From Mariprofundus aestuarium (GTDB lineage Bacteria; Pseudomonadota; Zetaproteobacteria; Mariprofundales; Mariprofundaceae), in NCBI RefSeq assembly GCF_002795805.1, contig NZ_CP018799.1, forward strand, positions 1,233,001-1,297,000: DNA of 64,000 nt, written 5' to 3'. Below, one piece after another: positions 28,818 to 38,192 of this stretch (position 1 is the first letter of the stretch; each line of letters begins with the position of its first letter). The position numbers and the translations under genes were made by a program. The notes below the pieces were generated by a model. That model saw only the letters and a list, made by a program, of their open reading frames with translations, was not told where the DNA came from and did no database searches.

Positions 28818-30230
28818 ATGAGCATATCCATTAAGGGAATAATTTTGGCAGGTGGGTCAGGAAGCCGCTTGTGGCCTCTCTCCAGACAGCAGTTGCCCAA
28901 ACAGTTTCTGAAGCTAAGTGGTGCAGCCAGTATGCTCAGCGCTACGATAGGACGCCTTTCTCCGTTAGTGGCGAAGGATGATGTCTGGGTGGTGACAGGT
29001 GAGTCCCATGCGACAGGTGAGGCGTTCTCGGAGCTTGAAGGCTTGAATCAGATTATGGAACCCTGTGGCCGTAATACGGCGCCTGCAATTGCTGTGGCTG
29101 CTGCCCTGATGCAGGACCTCAGTGGAGATGATCCGATTATGGTGGTTCTGCCCGCTGATCATATTGTGGCTGACAAGGATGCTTTTCAGGCGTGCCTGAA
29201 CAAGGCCGTAGAGGTTGCCCAGGGCGACAGACTGGTGACGTTTGGAATTGTTCCAACCCAGCCTGAAACAGGTTTCGGGTATATTCAGGCCGAAGCATCC
29301 GGTCAAGGCGATATCCAGAATGTACTGCGTTTTGTTGAGAAACCTGACCTTGAAAATGCCCAACGCATGCTGGATGACGGCAACTACTACTGGAACTCGG
29401 GCATGTTTGTCTGGAAGGCCTCAGTAATTCTTGAAGAGGTGGAAAAGTATATCCCAGAAATGACTGCGCTTTTGAATGGTATGAGAGCGCGCTGGAACGG
29501 CGGAGAGTTGTGGCAGGAGGTAGTGCGCGACTCCTTTGATAAGATGCCGGATGTTTCTATCGATTACGGCATCATGGAGAAATCACAGCGTGTTTCACTG
29601 GTGCCCGCAGATATCGGCTGGTCCGATGTTGGTAGTTGGGATGCCGTCCACGAGATTGCCGAGCATGACGTGAATGGTAACGATATCAGCGGTAATGTGC
29701 TGGCCATTGACTGTCATAACACATTGCTGCGCAGTGAACGCAGCCTGATCGCTGCCATTGGCATTGACGACATCATTGCCGTTGAAACACCCGATGCCAT
29801 CCTTCTCTGCAGAGCGGGTGAGAGCCAGCGGGTCAGGGAGATTGTTGATTCCCTGAAACTTGGAAAGGAACGATATCACCTTGAGCATGTCACCGTACGC
29901 CGGCCATGGGGCAGTTATACGGTGCTTGAAGGCCGTGCTGACGGATACCAGATCAAACGCCTTGAAGTACAGCCTGGAGCACGCCTGAGTATGCAGGCGC
30001 ACCAGCACCGCTCGGAGCACTGGGTGGTCGTAGCGGGTACTGCCACCGTGACCTGTGGTGAGCTGGTCAAAACGGTTGCCAAGAACGAAAGTGCCTATAT
30101 CAGCATTGGTGAGACCCATCGTCTTGAAAATCGAGGCAAGATACCGTTGCACCTGATCGAGGTGCAGGTGGGCGATTATCTTGGAGAAGATGATATCGAA
30201 CGCTTTGAGGACATCTACGGGCGAACCTGA
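28818..30230 (+). CDS. manC: mannose-1-phosphate guanylyltransferase / mannose-6-phosphate isomerase
   Basis: A 470-residue bifunctional type II enzyme. The N-terminal pyrophosphorylase domain has LAGGSGSRLWPLSRQQLPKQF and the metal/nucleotide signatures FVEKPD and NSGMFVWKA. The C-terminal cupin (residues about 355-465) has RPWGSYTVLEGRADGYQIKRLEVQPGARLSMQAHQHRSEHWVVVAGTA, the isomerase part. It provides GDP-mannose for gmd. A 193-base spacer separates it from fcl. The inserted island begins just after its stop codon. Confidence 0.96.
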   Translation: MSISIKGIILAGGSGSRLWPLSRQQLPKQFLKLSGAASMLSATIGRLSPLVAKDDVWVVTGESHATGEAFSELEGLNQIMEPCGRNTAPAIAVAAALMQDLSGDDPIMVVLPADHIVADKDAFQACLNKAVEVAQGDRLVTFGIVPTQPETGFGYIQAEASGQGDIQNVLRFVEKPDLENAQRMLDDGNYYWNSGMFVWKASVILEEVEKYIPEMTALLNGMRARWNGGELWQEVVRDSFDKMPDVSIDYGIMEKSQRVSLVPADIGWSDVGSWDAVHEIAEHDVNGNDISGNVLAIDCHNTLLRSERSLIAAIGIDDIIAVETPDAILLCRAGESQRVREIVDSLKLGKERYHLEHVTVRRPWGSYTVLEGRADGYQIKRLEVQPGARLSMQAHQHRSEHWVVVAGTATVTCGELVKTVAKNESAYISIGETHRLENRGKIPLHLIEVQVGDYLGEDDIERFEDIYGRT

Positions 30231-30302
30231 AATTGAATAGAGAATAGTTGCCCAAGGGTGCTATAGATAGGGTCTTCATCTCTGACCGCTTGTTTGAGCG
30301 CG

Positions 30303-31169
30303 TTAGATTTCTGACCATGTCCTCAAGTACCTCAGTGCAGTTGATTCGGTACGCCAACCGCCTCTCAACATAATCTTCTCTAGACCATATCCATCGTTAA
30401 GCAGGTCGAGCGCAGCTCCCACACGGAATGAGTGGCCGCTCAATTCCCTCTCAATATTTTGAAAGGCATGCTGCTGAATCTCCTTCAACAGTTTGCTGAT
30501 TGATGAGGGGGATAAGTGATCTCCAGCCTGTCCATGCCGGTTGATGCGTCTCAGAATATAGCCACCCGTTGCAGCAATACTTTCTTTCCAGTTTAAGATC
30601 GTATCATAAAGCTCTCTGCTGATTGGGATTACTTTTCCTTCGCCGTACTGGTCTGTTTTGGAGAAGTTGAGCCGAATCGCGGTCTGCTTGTTTGGCAGGG
30701 TAATGGCGTCCTCAAATTTAAAGTCGCAAATCTCTGAGCGCCTTCTCATCGTTTCATAGCCAAGAAGAAGCATGACGCGGTTGCGCTGCCCGATAAGGCT
30801 GCCATCACATGTGGCCAACATCTGTTCAAGAATATCTCGGGTGAGGGGAGCAGCCTGCTCCTGAGCCCTTCCAATCCTTCTGTGCATCCTTTTCAGTGCG
30901 AGAATGACCTCGGGGTCATTAGTTGGATCAGGATTCCTTGAGAGCTTAAATATGGAGCACAAGCTAGCGATTCGCCGACGTATAGTGGCGCTCCTTAAGG
31001 TCAGTGACATTTCATCGACGTATTGGGCAAGTGTTTCAGCATCCGTTGGGATTGGCTCTTTTCCCTTACTCCTGCTCCACAATTCAAACTGAATGAAGTC
31101 TGATCTGTAAGCCCGCATTGTATTTTCCGCAAAGGCTCCATCAAACTTCTTCAAGATTTCATCGATCAT
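30303..31169 (-). CDS. tyrosine recombinase (phage-type integrase)
   Basis: A 288-residue integrase. The N-terminal SAM-like domain (AENTMRAYRSDFIQFELWSRSKG) is followed by the catalytic domain with Arg in TMRRRSEICDF, the beta-hairpin Lys in FSKTDQ, H-x-x-R in SGHSFRVGAA, W in RGGWR and the nucleophile Tyr in ALRYLRTW close to the C-terminus. The set is complete, so it should be active. Its start overlaps the HD-protein gene by 11 bases, so both are one operon. It reads toward manC and stops 72 bases from it, as expected if an attachment site lies between 30231 and 30302. Confidence 0.9.
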   Translation of the reverse strand: MIDEILKKFDGAFAENTMRAYRSDFIQFELWSRSKGKEPIPTDAETLAQYVDEMSLTLRSATIRRRIASLCSIFKLSRNPDPTNDPEVILALKRMHRRIGRAQEQAAPLTRDILEQMLATCDGSLIGQRNRVMLLLGYETMRRRSEICDFKFEDAITLPNKQTAIRLNFSKTDQYGEGKVIPISRELYDTILNWKESIAATGGYILRRINRHGQAGDHLSPSSISKLLKEIQQHAFQNIERELSGHSFRVGAALDLLNDGYGLEKIMLRGGWRTESTALRYLRTWSEI

Positions 31170-32157
31170 TTTGTAACTCCATTAAGCATGCTTGCTCAAT
31201 TTCAGGTTCACTATTTGATGTAGATATTCCTGATTGCCGCCAAAACCGTTGGTCGGTTATGGGGTGCTTCACATTGTTTCGCCAGGGTTCAACTGCCGAA
31301 AAAAGCTGTTTTTGCATATCTAGTTCAGTACTAATCCGGTTTGCCATTTGCACCACAGTTGCTATAGGCATCTTTTCCTTATATCCCCAATGCTTAATAG
31401 GCTTATTCAAACTCCAAATATCACGCAACGCCTTGCCGAAATTTGGACAGTCATGATCTAAGCCTAATAGTGGCCAGTGCAACACTTTAAGCGTATCAAT
31501 CATCTTTATGTGGCAGGCATTTCGCCCCATCTTCCTTGGTAGTATTATTCCAGCGTCATGAAACAGGGCGGCGACCGTGCCAATATCTCGGTCAATAATG
31601 TCCAGATATGGGCAGTCAGCGACTATTTCTGCACATTCAAGACTATGTTTTAATAACCCGCCTTCTATTGAGTGATGGGGATTATGAGTGGCAGCTATCG
31701 TACAAAATGGCAGGGCGAACTCTCTGCTTGAAAATACTTCATATATGAAACCTCTTAATTCGTCTGAACAGATAGACTCTACAAGATCAATTAGTCTATG
31801 AAGGTCTTCGGAGTGGCCAACCAAGGATTCAGGAATCGTTGTAAGGGCATCTTTTCGTGTAGGAGTAACTACATCCGCTGAATAGACATCTACGGTCTCA
31901 TTGGGGGAGTTCAATTTCTTTTCCTTTCCGGTAATCATTACAACTTCATTGGCGTTAAATCTCAAGGGTCCTGAATAATTGTTCATCCAACAATTACAGA
32001 CCACACGTTTGTATGCATTCTCAAGGGATAACCTTATGTAATCCCCTTGATTCATGGATGTCCGAAATTCACTGTCACAGACTGTGAATAGTCCTTCTGT
32101 TATATTTGTCGCATTAGTGTTGCTCTCAGCCAACTGTTTTACATCACTGTCGATCAT
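31159..32157 (-). CDS. OB-fold plus HD-domain protein (YhaM/TraI_2-like)
   Basis: A 332-residue protein. Residues about 35-110 resemble an OB-fold nucleic-acid-binding part (YIRLSLENAYKRVVCNCWMNNYSG...NEVVMITGKE). The C-terminal half is an HD metal-dependent phosphohydrolase core: HHSIEGGLLKHSLECAEIV, then VAALFHDAG. The arrangement resembles YhaM-type 3'-5' exonucleases and the helicase-associated TraI_2 domain found next to integrases in integrative elements (family knowledge). Its start codon lies only three bases from that of the divergent XRE gene, so their promoters overlap the coding regions. The exact biochemical role is unknown. Confidence 0.75.
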   Translation of the reverse strand: MIDSDVKQLAESNTNATNITEGLFTVCDSEFRTSMNQGDYIRLSLENAYKRVVCNCWMNNYSGPLRFNANEVVMITGKEKKLNSPNETVDVYSADVVTPTRKDALTTIPESLVGHSEDLHRLIDLVESICSDELRGFIYEVFSSREFALPFCTIAATHNPHHSIEGGLLKHSLECAEIVADCPYLDIIDRDIGTVAALFHDAGIILPRKMGRNACHIKMIDTLKVLHWPLLGLDHDCPNFGKALRDIWSLNKPIKHWGYKEKMPIATVVQMANRISTELDMQKQLFSAVEPWRNNVKHPITDQRFWRQSGISTSNSEPEIEQACLMELQNDR

Positions 32158-32160
32158 GAT

Positions 32161-32472
32161 ATGTTACCTCTTATGGGAGATCCAATAGATCTTATGATAC
32201 ATAAAAGCTCACAAGAGTCAATAGGTGTTTCTTCATCTCAAATTAGGGCTGCTAGAGCACTGCTAGGGTGGAGTGGAAAAGATCTCGCTGAATTTTGTTC
32301 AGTCGGTTTGGCTACAATTCGCAGATACGAACAGGAAAATGGTTTAAAGAAAGCTAATCCGAGTGTTCTTAAAGCAATAATCAATTTATTTGAAAGTCAT
32401 GGCATAGAATTTCTCGGCGACCCACTAGTTAACCCTGGTGTGATTCTTCACCTCGACCGCCAAGCAAAATAA
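32161..32472 (+). CDS. small XRE-family HTH regulator
   Basis: Up to 103 residues. The core SSQIRAARALLGWSGKDLAEFCSVGLATIRRYE is a classic five-helix XRE DNA-binding domain, followed by a short extension (NPSVLKAIINLFESHGIEFLGD) typical of small element-encoded repressors. The true start is uncertain: ATG at 32161 has no ribosome site and later ATG/GTG codons would leave the domain intact. It is the only plus-strand gene within the recombinase block and is divergent from the HD-integrase operon, suggesting that it controls it. Confidence 0.88.
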   Translation: MLPLMGDPIDLMIHKSSQESIGVSSSQIRAARALLGWSGKDLAEFCSVGLATIRRYEQENGLKKANPSVLKAIINLFESHGIEFLGDPLVNPGVILHLDRQAK

Positions 32473-32489
32473 TTAGGTTATATTTAAAC

Positions 32490-34943
32490 TTATAGGTTTG
32501 TTGACAGCACAATCCCTTTAAAGGCTTTGCCAAGCCACTTGGTTTTACTGATTCTCTGATAAGTATCATGAAGGCAGGCGTTAATAGATTTGTCCTTCAT
32601 GCTCGCACGTGTAGTTGCCGACTTCTTACCTGGAAGTAGGGCATTAATTGTGGCGCCAGTTAATTCTTCTTCTCCAAAAACACTTGAGACCCTTTTCATA
32701 GCATGGGATTGAATAACATGAAATGTATGAATGTAAGTCCTAAAGGTGGTTTGTTGACCTAGATGCCCCATCAGCTTGCTAAGCCTGATGAGCGAAGAAC
32801 CACAGTAGTTTGGAATAAGTTCCTCTAGTTCACCCGAGAACAGGTATGCGGCATTCCTGATGCTCCGTGCGTTGAATAATTCATGATGTTCATCTGTTAA
32901 CGACTCAATCAGATCTGGGTAGCCGGCGCTATACATTCGAAGAAGCAGCCACGAGCATCCACTATGACGAAGTGAGTGAAGGACCATGGATTTTCCGAAA
33001 TATGACTGAAGTAGTTTAATCGCCTCTCCGGATAAAGCGGACCTTGTAAACCTGTTTCTAACTTTATGTGGACCAAAGAGGGCGATCTCTTTCAAGTTGG
33101 CATCATCGGAAAACTGCTTGCGCCTGTAGTCATAATATTCTGAAACAATTTTCAGTGCGTATTCTGGCGCAGTAAGATGGAAAGGGGCTCTTCTGCGAGC
33201 AGATGCCGATTTTCCTTTCAGAATATTGATCCAAAGAAACTGTCTGCTTATCTCTAAATCCTTGAGCGTAAGGCGACTTATCTCACCTGATCTCAGGCAT
33301 CCATAAAATGCCATCAGGTTAACTACTACTAGCATGTGTAAGAAATGGGATGGATCGTCCATTTCCATCACGATCCTAATATATGAGTCGAACTCGCTTA
33401 ATCCGATCAATTCGTTCCTCGGTGTACCTCCGCCCCATTCCTCCTCAATGTATTTCAAATTCACATCGCTGAAATATCCATGCTCAAGGCCGTATCCATA
33501 AGCCTGGGTATAGGGCGTAGCTATCGATCGTCGGGTTTTTTCTGATTTGATGCTGTCCCGTGAAAGGGTATCCTCAAATAGAAGTTCATGGTCTTCAGAC
33601 TCCCATTCGTCAATATTGATGCTATCCGGGTCATTGAGAATGCCATTGTAAAAGACGCGATTGAGGTAGTCGCAAACGGTTGATCCAGCAATTCCTTTTT
33701 CATCCACTTTGGCTCTAATCCAGTTAAGGGCTAGGTGGAGTGCGCTTTTCTGGTTTTCTGTTATAGCGTCAGCCTTCTGTAGGGCATTTTCAATGATTGC
33801 ATGGAACTTGGCTTTGACTCCATACGAATTTATTGCCTGATGCTCCTTTACAACGCTTTTCACCTCGTTGCATACGGTCTTAATGACCAGCTTGCTTCTT
33901 CCTGACCAGTCAATGTCATCAACCTTTTCCACGGGTAGCTCTTTTATTTCCACGGTGGAAAGCGTTTTGCCACTATGAGGAAGCTGCATTACTTGCCTTT
34001 GAAAAAGGCCATGAGAGATCCTTCCTTCATCTCTTGTAAGTGCGTAGGACGATTCCCTAGGGTGCGCTGTGGGTAAGGTGTGTCCTGACTGGACTTTCCA
34101 AATGTATGGCTCCAGGCCAATACGCCTATTCAACACCGCATTTAATGGTGCAACTTTTCCAAAACTCTCCCAGGTTTCCGGAATGATAATGCCGGGCTTG
34201 TTTCTTTTAAAATCATCCTTGAACTTCTTATACATCTCTTTGATCTGTTGAAATGCATGACTGCGCCTCTTTCTTTCCCTGTCTGGAAAAAAAAGAAAGG
34301 GCTGCTTCATCCAGCCGGCCATTTTTAGCAGAAACGAGGCAAACAGGAGCTGGGTTGAACGGGGTAAATACAGGATACTGTAATTATCGGACGTGTCTTT
34401 TGGATGAACCCTGGTTCGGAACGAGAAGTTGGTCATCAAGTCACTTGGTTTTAACTCCGCAAGCATGGAATAAATGATGGGCTTGCCAAATGATGCCTCA
34501 CATGAAGATGAGAAGGCTACGGCAAATGCAAACAGTTGTTCCTGGTCATGGTCTGCAGTTATTGCTGACTTAAGCCAATAGTCCCAGAAATACCTTCGCA
34601 GTTCTGTGACGGATCCGGACATAATGAATTCATTCTCTTTCTTGGTTAGGACTAACTTTCGTGGCTTCTTATTGGGAATGATTGGCAGGGCAGCATCGGA
34701 TATCCCCATTTCATTGAGTCGATTTAAGACATCATGGAGGTAGTTATCTACTTTACGTTTGCTATGCCTGATTTCTTTCATGCTGGAAATTTCATTTTGA
34801 ATGAACGATAGGCGCTCAGCATCAATGTGGGGGTTTTCATTGATATGCCTAAGGCATATACCTAGGTATAAACTCCTGTTCGGTGACCAGAAGCGAGGGT
34901 TACAGTTGATGATTTCGCTAGCTAATAGGTTAAATATGGTAAT
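32490..34943 (-). CDS. large tyrosine-recombinase protein of a three-gene module
   Basis: The first ATG (34781) gives 763 residues, but the same frame is open and protein-like for about 54 codons further upstream, containing no ATG, GTG or TTG. GGAGG (34951-34947) is followed by ATT at 34943; starting there gives 817 residues and a 14-base overlap with the preceding gene, the same overlap size as the previous junction. The C-terminal part carries tyrosine-recombinase residues: Arg in GCLRSGEISRL, Lys near LKGKSASARRR, H-x-x-R in HSLRHSGCSWL, His in LMGHLGQQT and Tyr in RTYIHTF. The large N-terminal region is unfamiliar. It is probably one member of a multi-recombinase mobile module. Confidence 0.82.
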   Translation of the reverse strand: MTIFNLLASEIINCNPRFWSPNRSLYLGICLRHINENPHIDAERLSFIQNEISSMKEIRHSKRKVDNYLHDVLNRLNEMGISDAALPIIPNKKPRKLVLTKKENEFIMSGSVTELRRYFWDYWLKSAITADHDQEQLFAFAVAFSSSCEASFGKPIIYSMLAELKPSDLMTNFSFRTRVHPKDTSDNYSILYLPRSTQLLFASFLLKMAGWMKQPFLFFPDRERKRRSHAFQQIKEMYKKFKDDFKRNKPGIIIPETWESFGKVAPLNAVLNRRIGLEPYIWKVQSGHTLPTAHPRESSYALTRDEGRISHGLFQRQVMQLPHSGKTLSTVEIKELPVEKVDDIDWSGRSKLVIKTVCNEVKSVVKEHQAINSYGVKAKFHAIIENALQKADAITENQKSALHLALNWIRAKVDEKGIAGSTVCDYLNRVFYNGILNDPDSINIDEWESEDHELLFEDTLSRDSIKSEKTRRSIATPYTQAYGYGLEHGYFSDVNLKYIEEEWGGGTPRNELIGLSEFDSYIRIVMEMDDPSHFLHMLVVVNLMAFYGCLRSGEISRLTLKDLEISRQFLWINILKGKSASARRRAPFHLTAPEYALKIVSEYYDYRRKQFSDDANLKEIALFGPHKVRNRFTRSALSGEAIKLLQSYFGKSMVLHSLRHSGCSWLLLRMYSAGYPDLIESLTDEHHELFNARSIRNAAYLFSGELEELIPNYCGSSLIRLSKLMGHLGQQTTFRTYIHTFHVIQSHAMKRVSSVFGEEELTGATINALLPGKKSATTRASMKDKSINACLHDTYQRISKTKWLGKAFKGIVLSTNL

Positions 34944-37263
34944 GAACCTCCAGCGGTTTTTTTGCGATGCCCTCTGCCAGTTTCTCTACTGCTTTCTCGA
35001 GAAGCGGGTAACATGTGAAGGAAGAGGTTGACCACTCGTCAAATATCTCGAGCCCTTCACGGCCATGACCCATGTATTCGTCCAATAGGGGTTCTGGAAC
35101 ATCTTTAAAGAGCATGGTTGCGTTCAGGTGCCGAAACAGGTTATTTGCTTTGAATGGTAGCTGCAGTGACGCATTGAATTCTACGATCAGATCGGAAATC
35201 AGGGATCTTGCCTTGGATGCTGTCAGGCGGTGAGCGACAACCACGCCCGATTTCTTCCGGGTGGTTAAGGAAAGGGGGGTGTAATTCCCATCCTGTTCAT
35301 AGTTTATGAAAGGAACCCCATGTTTCACCATCATTATTGTGAAAAGATCCAAGTCCGTTTCAGTTTGCTGGAGCTGAGCCAGCAAGATTGAGTGTGCTGG
35401 CGCAAGGTTTAACTCAGAATAATCCGCTGAATCCTTTGTTTTGCTGATTGCCAGTTTGTAGTGGTCACTGGCTGCAAAGGATGTTTTGTCTCCGGGAGGT
35501 CTGAGGGCGTCAAGTAACTGGATCAGCAGGTATAGATATAGATGCTGATGCTGAAGAAGAGACAGAGCACAATGTATTTGATCCTGACCGCTTAGCCACC
35601 TGAGGCTCTTGTTCTTTCTGTTAAATGCTATTCTCACATGCTTAAGGAATTCAAGATACTCATTCCTGTCTGCAGTCAGCCTGCTGCCGATATAGCCAGT
35701 GGGTAAATACGCGAGATCGAACTGGCAGCATGCGTGTAGAAATGTCTCCAATTCTTTTGACATCTTCCCAAATTTGATCAGGCGATCAACGAAACTTTCG
35801 ACTCCCTGTTGATATTTTTCATTCAATTCAGCCATATCAAACCGGCAATAATGAGCTTTCGCACCATATTGAGCTGGCATGCTCCCGGTAACAAAGGAGG
35901 CCTCAAACTGATCCTTGAAGCAAGCCGGTGCGCAAAGTGTACGAAAGGAACTCTTTATGCGTCTAGCTGTAGGGGTAAGTCCCGCGTTGTGCACTCCAAA
36001 TTGTTGTGCCTGATTATCAACACAACTGATGATGCCTCTAAATGGCCGTTCATCGTTTGATCTGTTAATAATTAAACCTATTTCCTTAGGTAGCAGAATC
36101 TCCATAAATTGTTGTTCATGATTCCCATCAAAGTCCGGCCACGTGGCATTTCCATTGTTTAAGGATACGAACAGAATTCCAGAATCGCGCCTGAAGTAAA
36201 TGAGTCCTTTTTCAAACGGCAGTTCCTGGTCTGTAGAGATCATTTCTTCCAGGCTCTTTTCAGAAGCCCCACATGTGGCAAGAATGAATTCATAGGCGAT
36301 TTCGAGCTTGTTCCCGTGCTTATGCAAGTGTTCGAAAAATCCTGCAACGCCAATGAGTGTTAACCGGTGAACGTCAGTGATTGCAATATTGTTACGGGCA
36401 CCTACAGCCTGATATCGATAATACAAGGCCCGTTGATCATCCTTTCGAGTGATTCTGGAGCCGTTCTTTCCTGCGACTCTCTGATATGTTGATTTGGGAT
36501 TTCCTTCATCGTATGGATCAGATGTCTCAGTTGTAATGTATGGGGTAGAGGAGGGGGCATCATTCGAATCTACATGGTTTTCAATATCTGTTGTGAAAGA
36601 ACCATACCCCTTATCAACCTTTCGGATATAAGAGCCATAGGGACGACCGCCATCCAGGAGTGATATAGCTAGCTCCATATTATCCGATGTTTCTAATTTG
36701 GATATGAACTGAATGGTTCGCTGGCGATACGAATCAACAGTTTCGTTCTGTGAAGGATCAAGTGCCTCGCAACTCTTCTTAATAAGAACATCTCTAAATA
36801 TATGTGTTTGTTCATATAGCTGACTCTCCTTGATCTCTTCGTCATGTGAGACAGAACAAGTGGCAATGAATAGCTTACAGGCTTCTGTATACGCCTGTTT
36901 TTTTACCTTCGAGCCGGACTTCCTCCATTTCCTGTGGAATTTATTGATTCCATACAGGAGAGGATAGCGCTGACCCATTTGATCGCTATTGCGAATACGT
37001 TTGGCAGAGTTTTGGGTGGACCAGTGCCGTTTAAGTTCTTTCAACTCTTCAACAGAAATCCCTGAAGGAGTGATATCCATTTCTATTAAACGCTTGCATA
37101 GGAACGGTATATACGATGCAGGAACTGGTATCTGAAACACCAAAGCCAGACTTAAGCCTTTTATCTCGTCCGAGGCGCTGTCATCCATGCATTCCATAAG
37201 ATCAGCAACTGCCTGATCAGGTAGGGTGGCGGGTGCCTTTTCCTTTGGCTTATTGTTTGGCAT
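34930..37263 (-). CDS. divergent recombinase-like protein of the three-gene module
   Basis: A 777-residue protein without an obvious named domain by eye. The last 200 residues have the spacing of a degenerate tyrosine-recombinase domain: Arg in LLDALRPPGDK, R-H in NLFRHLNAT, His in DEYMGHGREGLEIF, and a Tyr in FTCYPLL. The expected H-x-x-R is altered (RHLN), so catalysis is doubtful. The middle carries Ser/Asp-rich, probably flexible sequence (about 235-275). It overlaps the upstream 257-residue gene by 14 bases. It resembles companion integrases in trio systems such as Tn554-type, RIT or gamma-mobile-trio elements; I cannot say which. Confidence 0.7.
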   Translation of the reverse strand: MPNNKPKEKAPATLPDQAVADLMECMDDSASDEIKGLSLALVFQIPVPASYIPFLCKRLIEMDITPSGISVEELKELKRHWSTQNSAKRIRNSDQMGQRYPLLYGINKFHRKWRKSGSKVKKQAYTEACKLFIATCSVSHDEEIKESQLYEQTHIFRDVLIKKSCEALDPSQNETVDSYRQRTIQFISKLETSDNMELAISLLDGGRPYGSYIRKVDKGYGSFTTDIENHVDSNDAPSSTPYITTETSDPYDEGNPKSTYQRVAGKNGSRITRKDDQRALYYRYQAVGARNNIAITDVHRLTLIGVAGFFEHLHKHGNKLEIAYEFILATCGASEKSLEEMISTDQELPFEKGLIYFRRDSGILFVSLNNGNATWPDFDGNHEQQFMEILLPKEIGLIINRSNDERPFRGIISCVDNQAQQFGVHNAGLTPTARRIKSSFRTLCAPACFKDQFEASFVTGSMPAQYGAKAHYCRFDMAELNEKYQQGVESFVDRLIKFGKMSKELETFLHACCQFDLAYLPTGYIGSRLTADRNEYLEFLKHVRIAFNRKNKSLRWLSGQDQIHCALSLLQHQHLYLYLLIQLLDALRPPGDKTSFAASDHYKLAISKTKDSADYSELNLAPAHSILLAQLQQTETDLDLFTIMMVKHGVPFINYEQDGNYTPLSLTTRKKSGVVVAHRLTASKARSLISDLIVEFNASLQLPFKANNLFRHLNATMLFKDVPEPLLDEYMGHGREGLEIFDEWSTSSFTCYPLLEKAVEKLAEGIAKKPLEVHYHI

Positions 37264-38023
37264 TTTGATTTAGGCTCGTGTCGTCTAGAGTGAGATTTAG
37301 ACGGTATAATGCCACGTCTAGCTTTCCACTATTTACCACGCAATTGAATTTTTGAATTCTTTCGGGGTCTTGCAGAACACCCATTACCTCATCATATGAT
37401 GGGGCGTTATTATCACTGGCAAATGAATTCCATTTTTCCTCAATAGCTGCAGCCGCTAATTGTATAGCTTGCCCATTCAGAATTTTACTATTTCGGCTCT
37501 GTACTGCTCCATATTTTTTCTTTCGATCCTGGAGTGCTTCAAGGCTACGACCCCATGCAGGAAGAAGTTTATGAAGACAAGCTGTCGTGAATTGCTTTTT
37601 ATCGGGATTTCGAAAGTTCTCTTCAATAATCAACTTGAATGATGGAATGGTGTAATATTTTTCAATCATCACCTCAGCAGCATTCGCATCATAGCGTGCG
37701 GGCAAGTAATACTCACAGATACTCTTGATTTCCTGAATTTCTTTTTCTGAGTGTTTCTCTGGATGAAAGACAAAACATCGTATGTGAGATGCCCTGTAGA
37801 TGTGTATGAAATTCCGCCAATACTCAACACCTCCCATGCATTCGAATTGTCCATCACCACTTGACCATAAAATTGGGGTCAACATATCATCCACTTCCTT
37901 TTTTCCTTCAGAAAAAAGGAATAATCCTGGGTCATATAGCTTGCTAATGGTCCTTACATCAATCCATTTATATTCCCCGGAAATTTTGAGTTTGGGGCTG
38001 ATGTCTTTGAATGCGTTATTCAT
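37250..38023 (-). CDS. unknown protein, first gene of the recombinase module
   Basis: A 257-residue soluble protein with no recognised domain or signal peptide. Charged, mixed alpha/beta composition; a basic stretch at LQDRKKKYGAVQSRNSK might contact nucleic acid. It is the first gene of the minus-strand trio and overlaps the next by 14 bases, so it is expected to be an accessory subunit of the recombination machinery. It is preceded by a long hairpin-rich noncoding region, and no clear ribosome site is seen at its ATG. Confidence 0.7.
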   Translation of the reverse strand: MNNAFKDISPKLKISGEYKWIDVRTISKLYDPGLFLFSEGKKEVDDMLTPILWSSGDGQFECMGGVEYWRNFIHIYRASHIRCFVFHPEKHSEKEIQEIKSICEYYLPARYDANAAEVMIEKYYTIPSFKLIIEENFRNPDKKQFTTACLHKLLPAWGRSLEALQDRKKKYGAVQSRNSKILNGQAIQLAAAAIEEKWNSFASDNNAPSYDEVMGVLQDPERIQKFNCVVNSGKLDVALYRLNLTLDDTSLNQNAKQ

Positions 38024-38192
38024 GTCGACAATGATCTTTTCACATTGTTAAAAGTCAATAAAGACCTTTAAAAACAGATAGTTAAAGATAAACTTTCATG
38101 TTGTCTTCAAGTTTTATTGTTCAAAACGATCAACAAAGATCATAAGTGTTTGTAATTAATGGATAAATAGACATGTATATGATCAAGTATCG

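Noticed and set aside
34950-34965. A-rich slippery heptamer joining the 777- and 817-residue proteins by -1 frameshift
   Set aside because: The -1 frame hits a stop after 11 codons; the recombinase frame is +1, so simple slippage does not fuse them.
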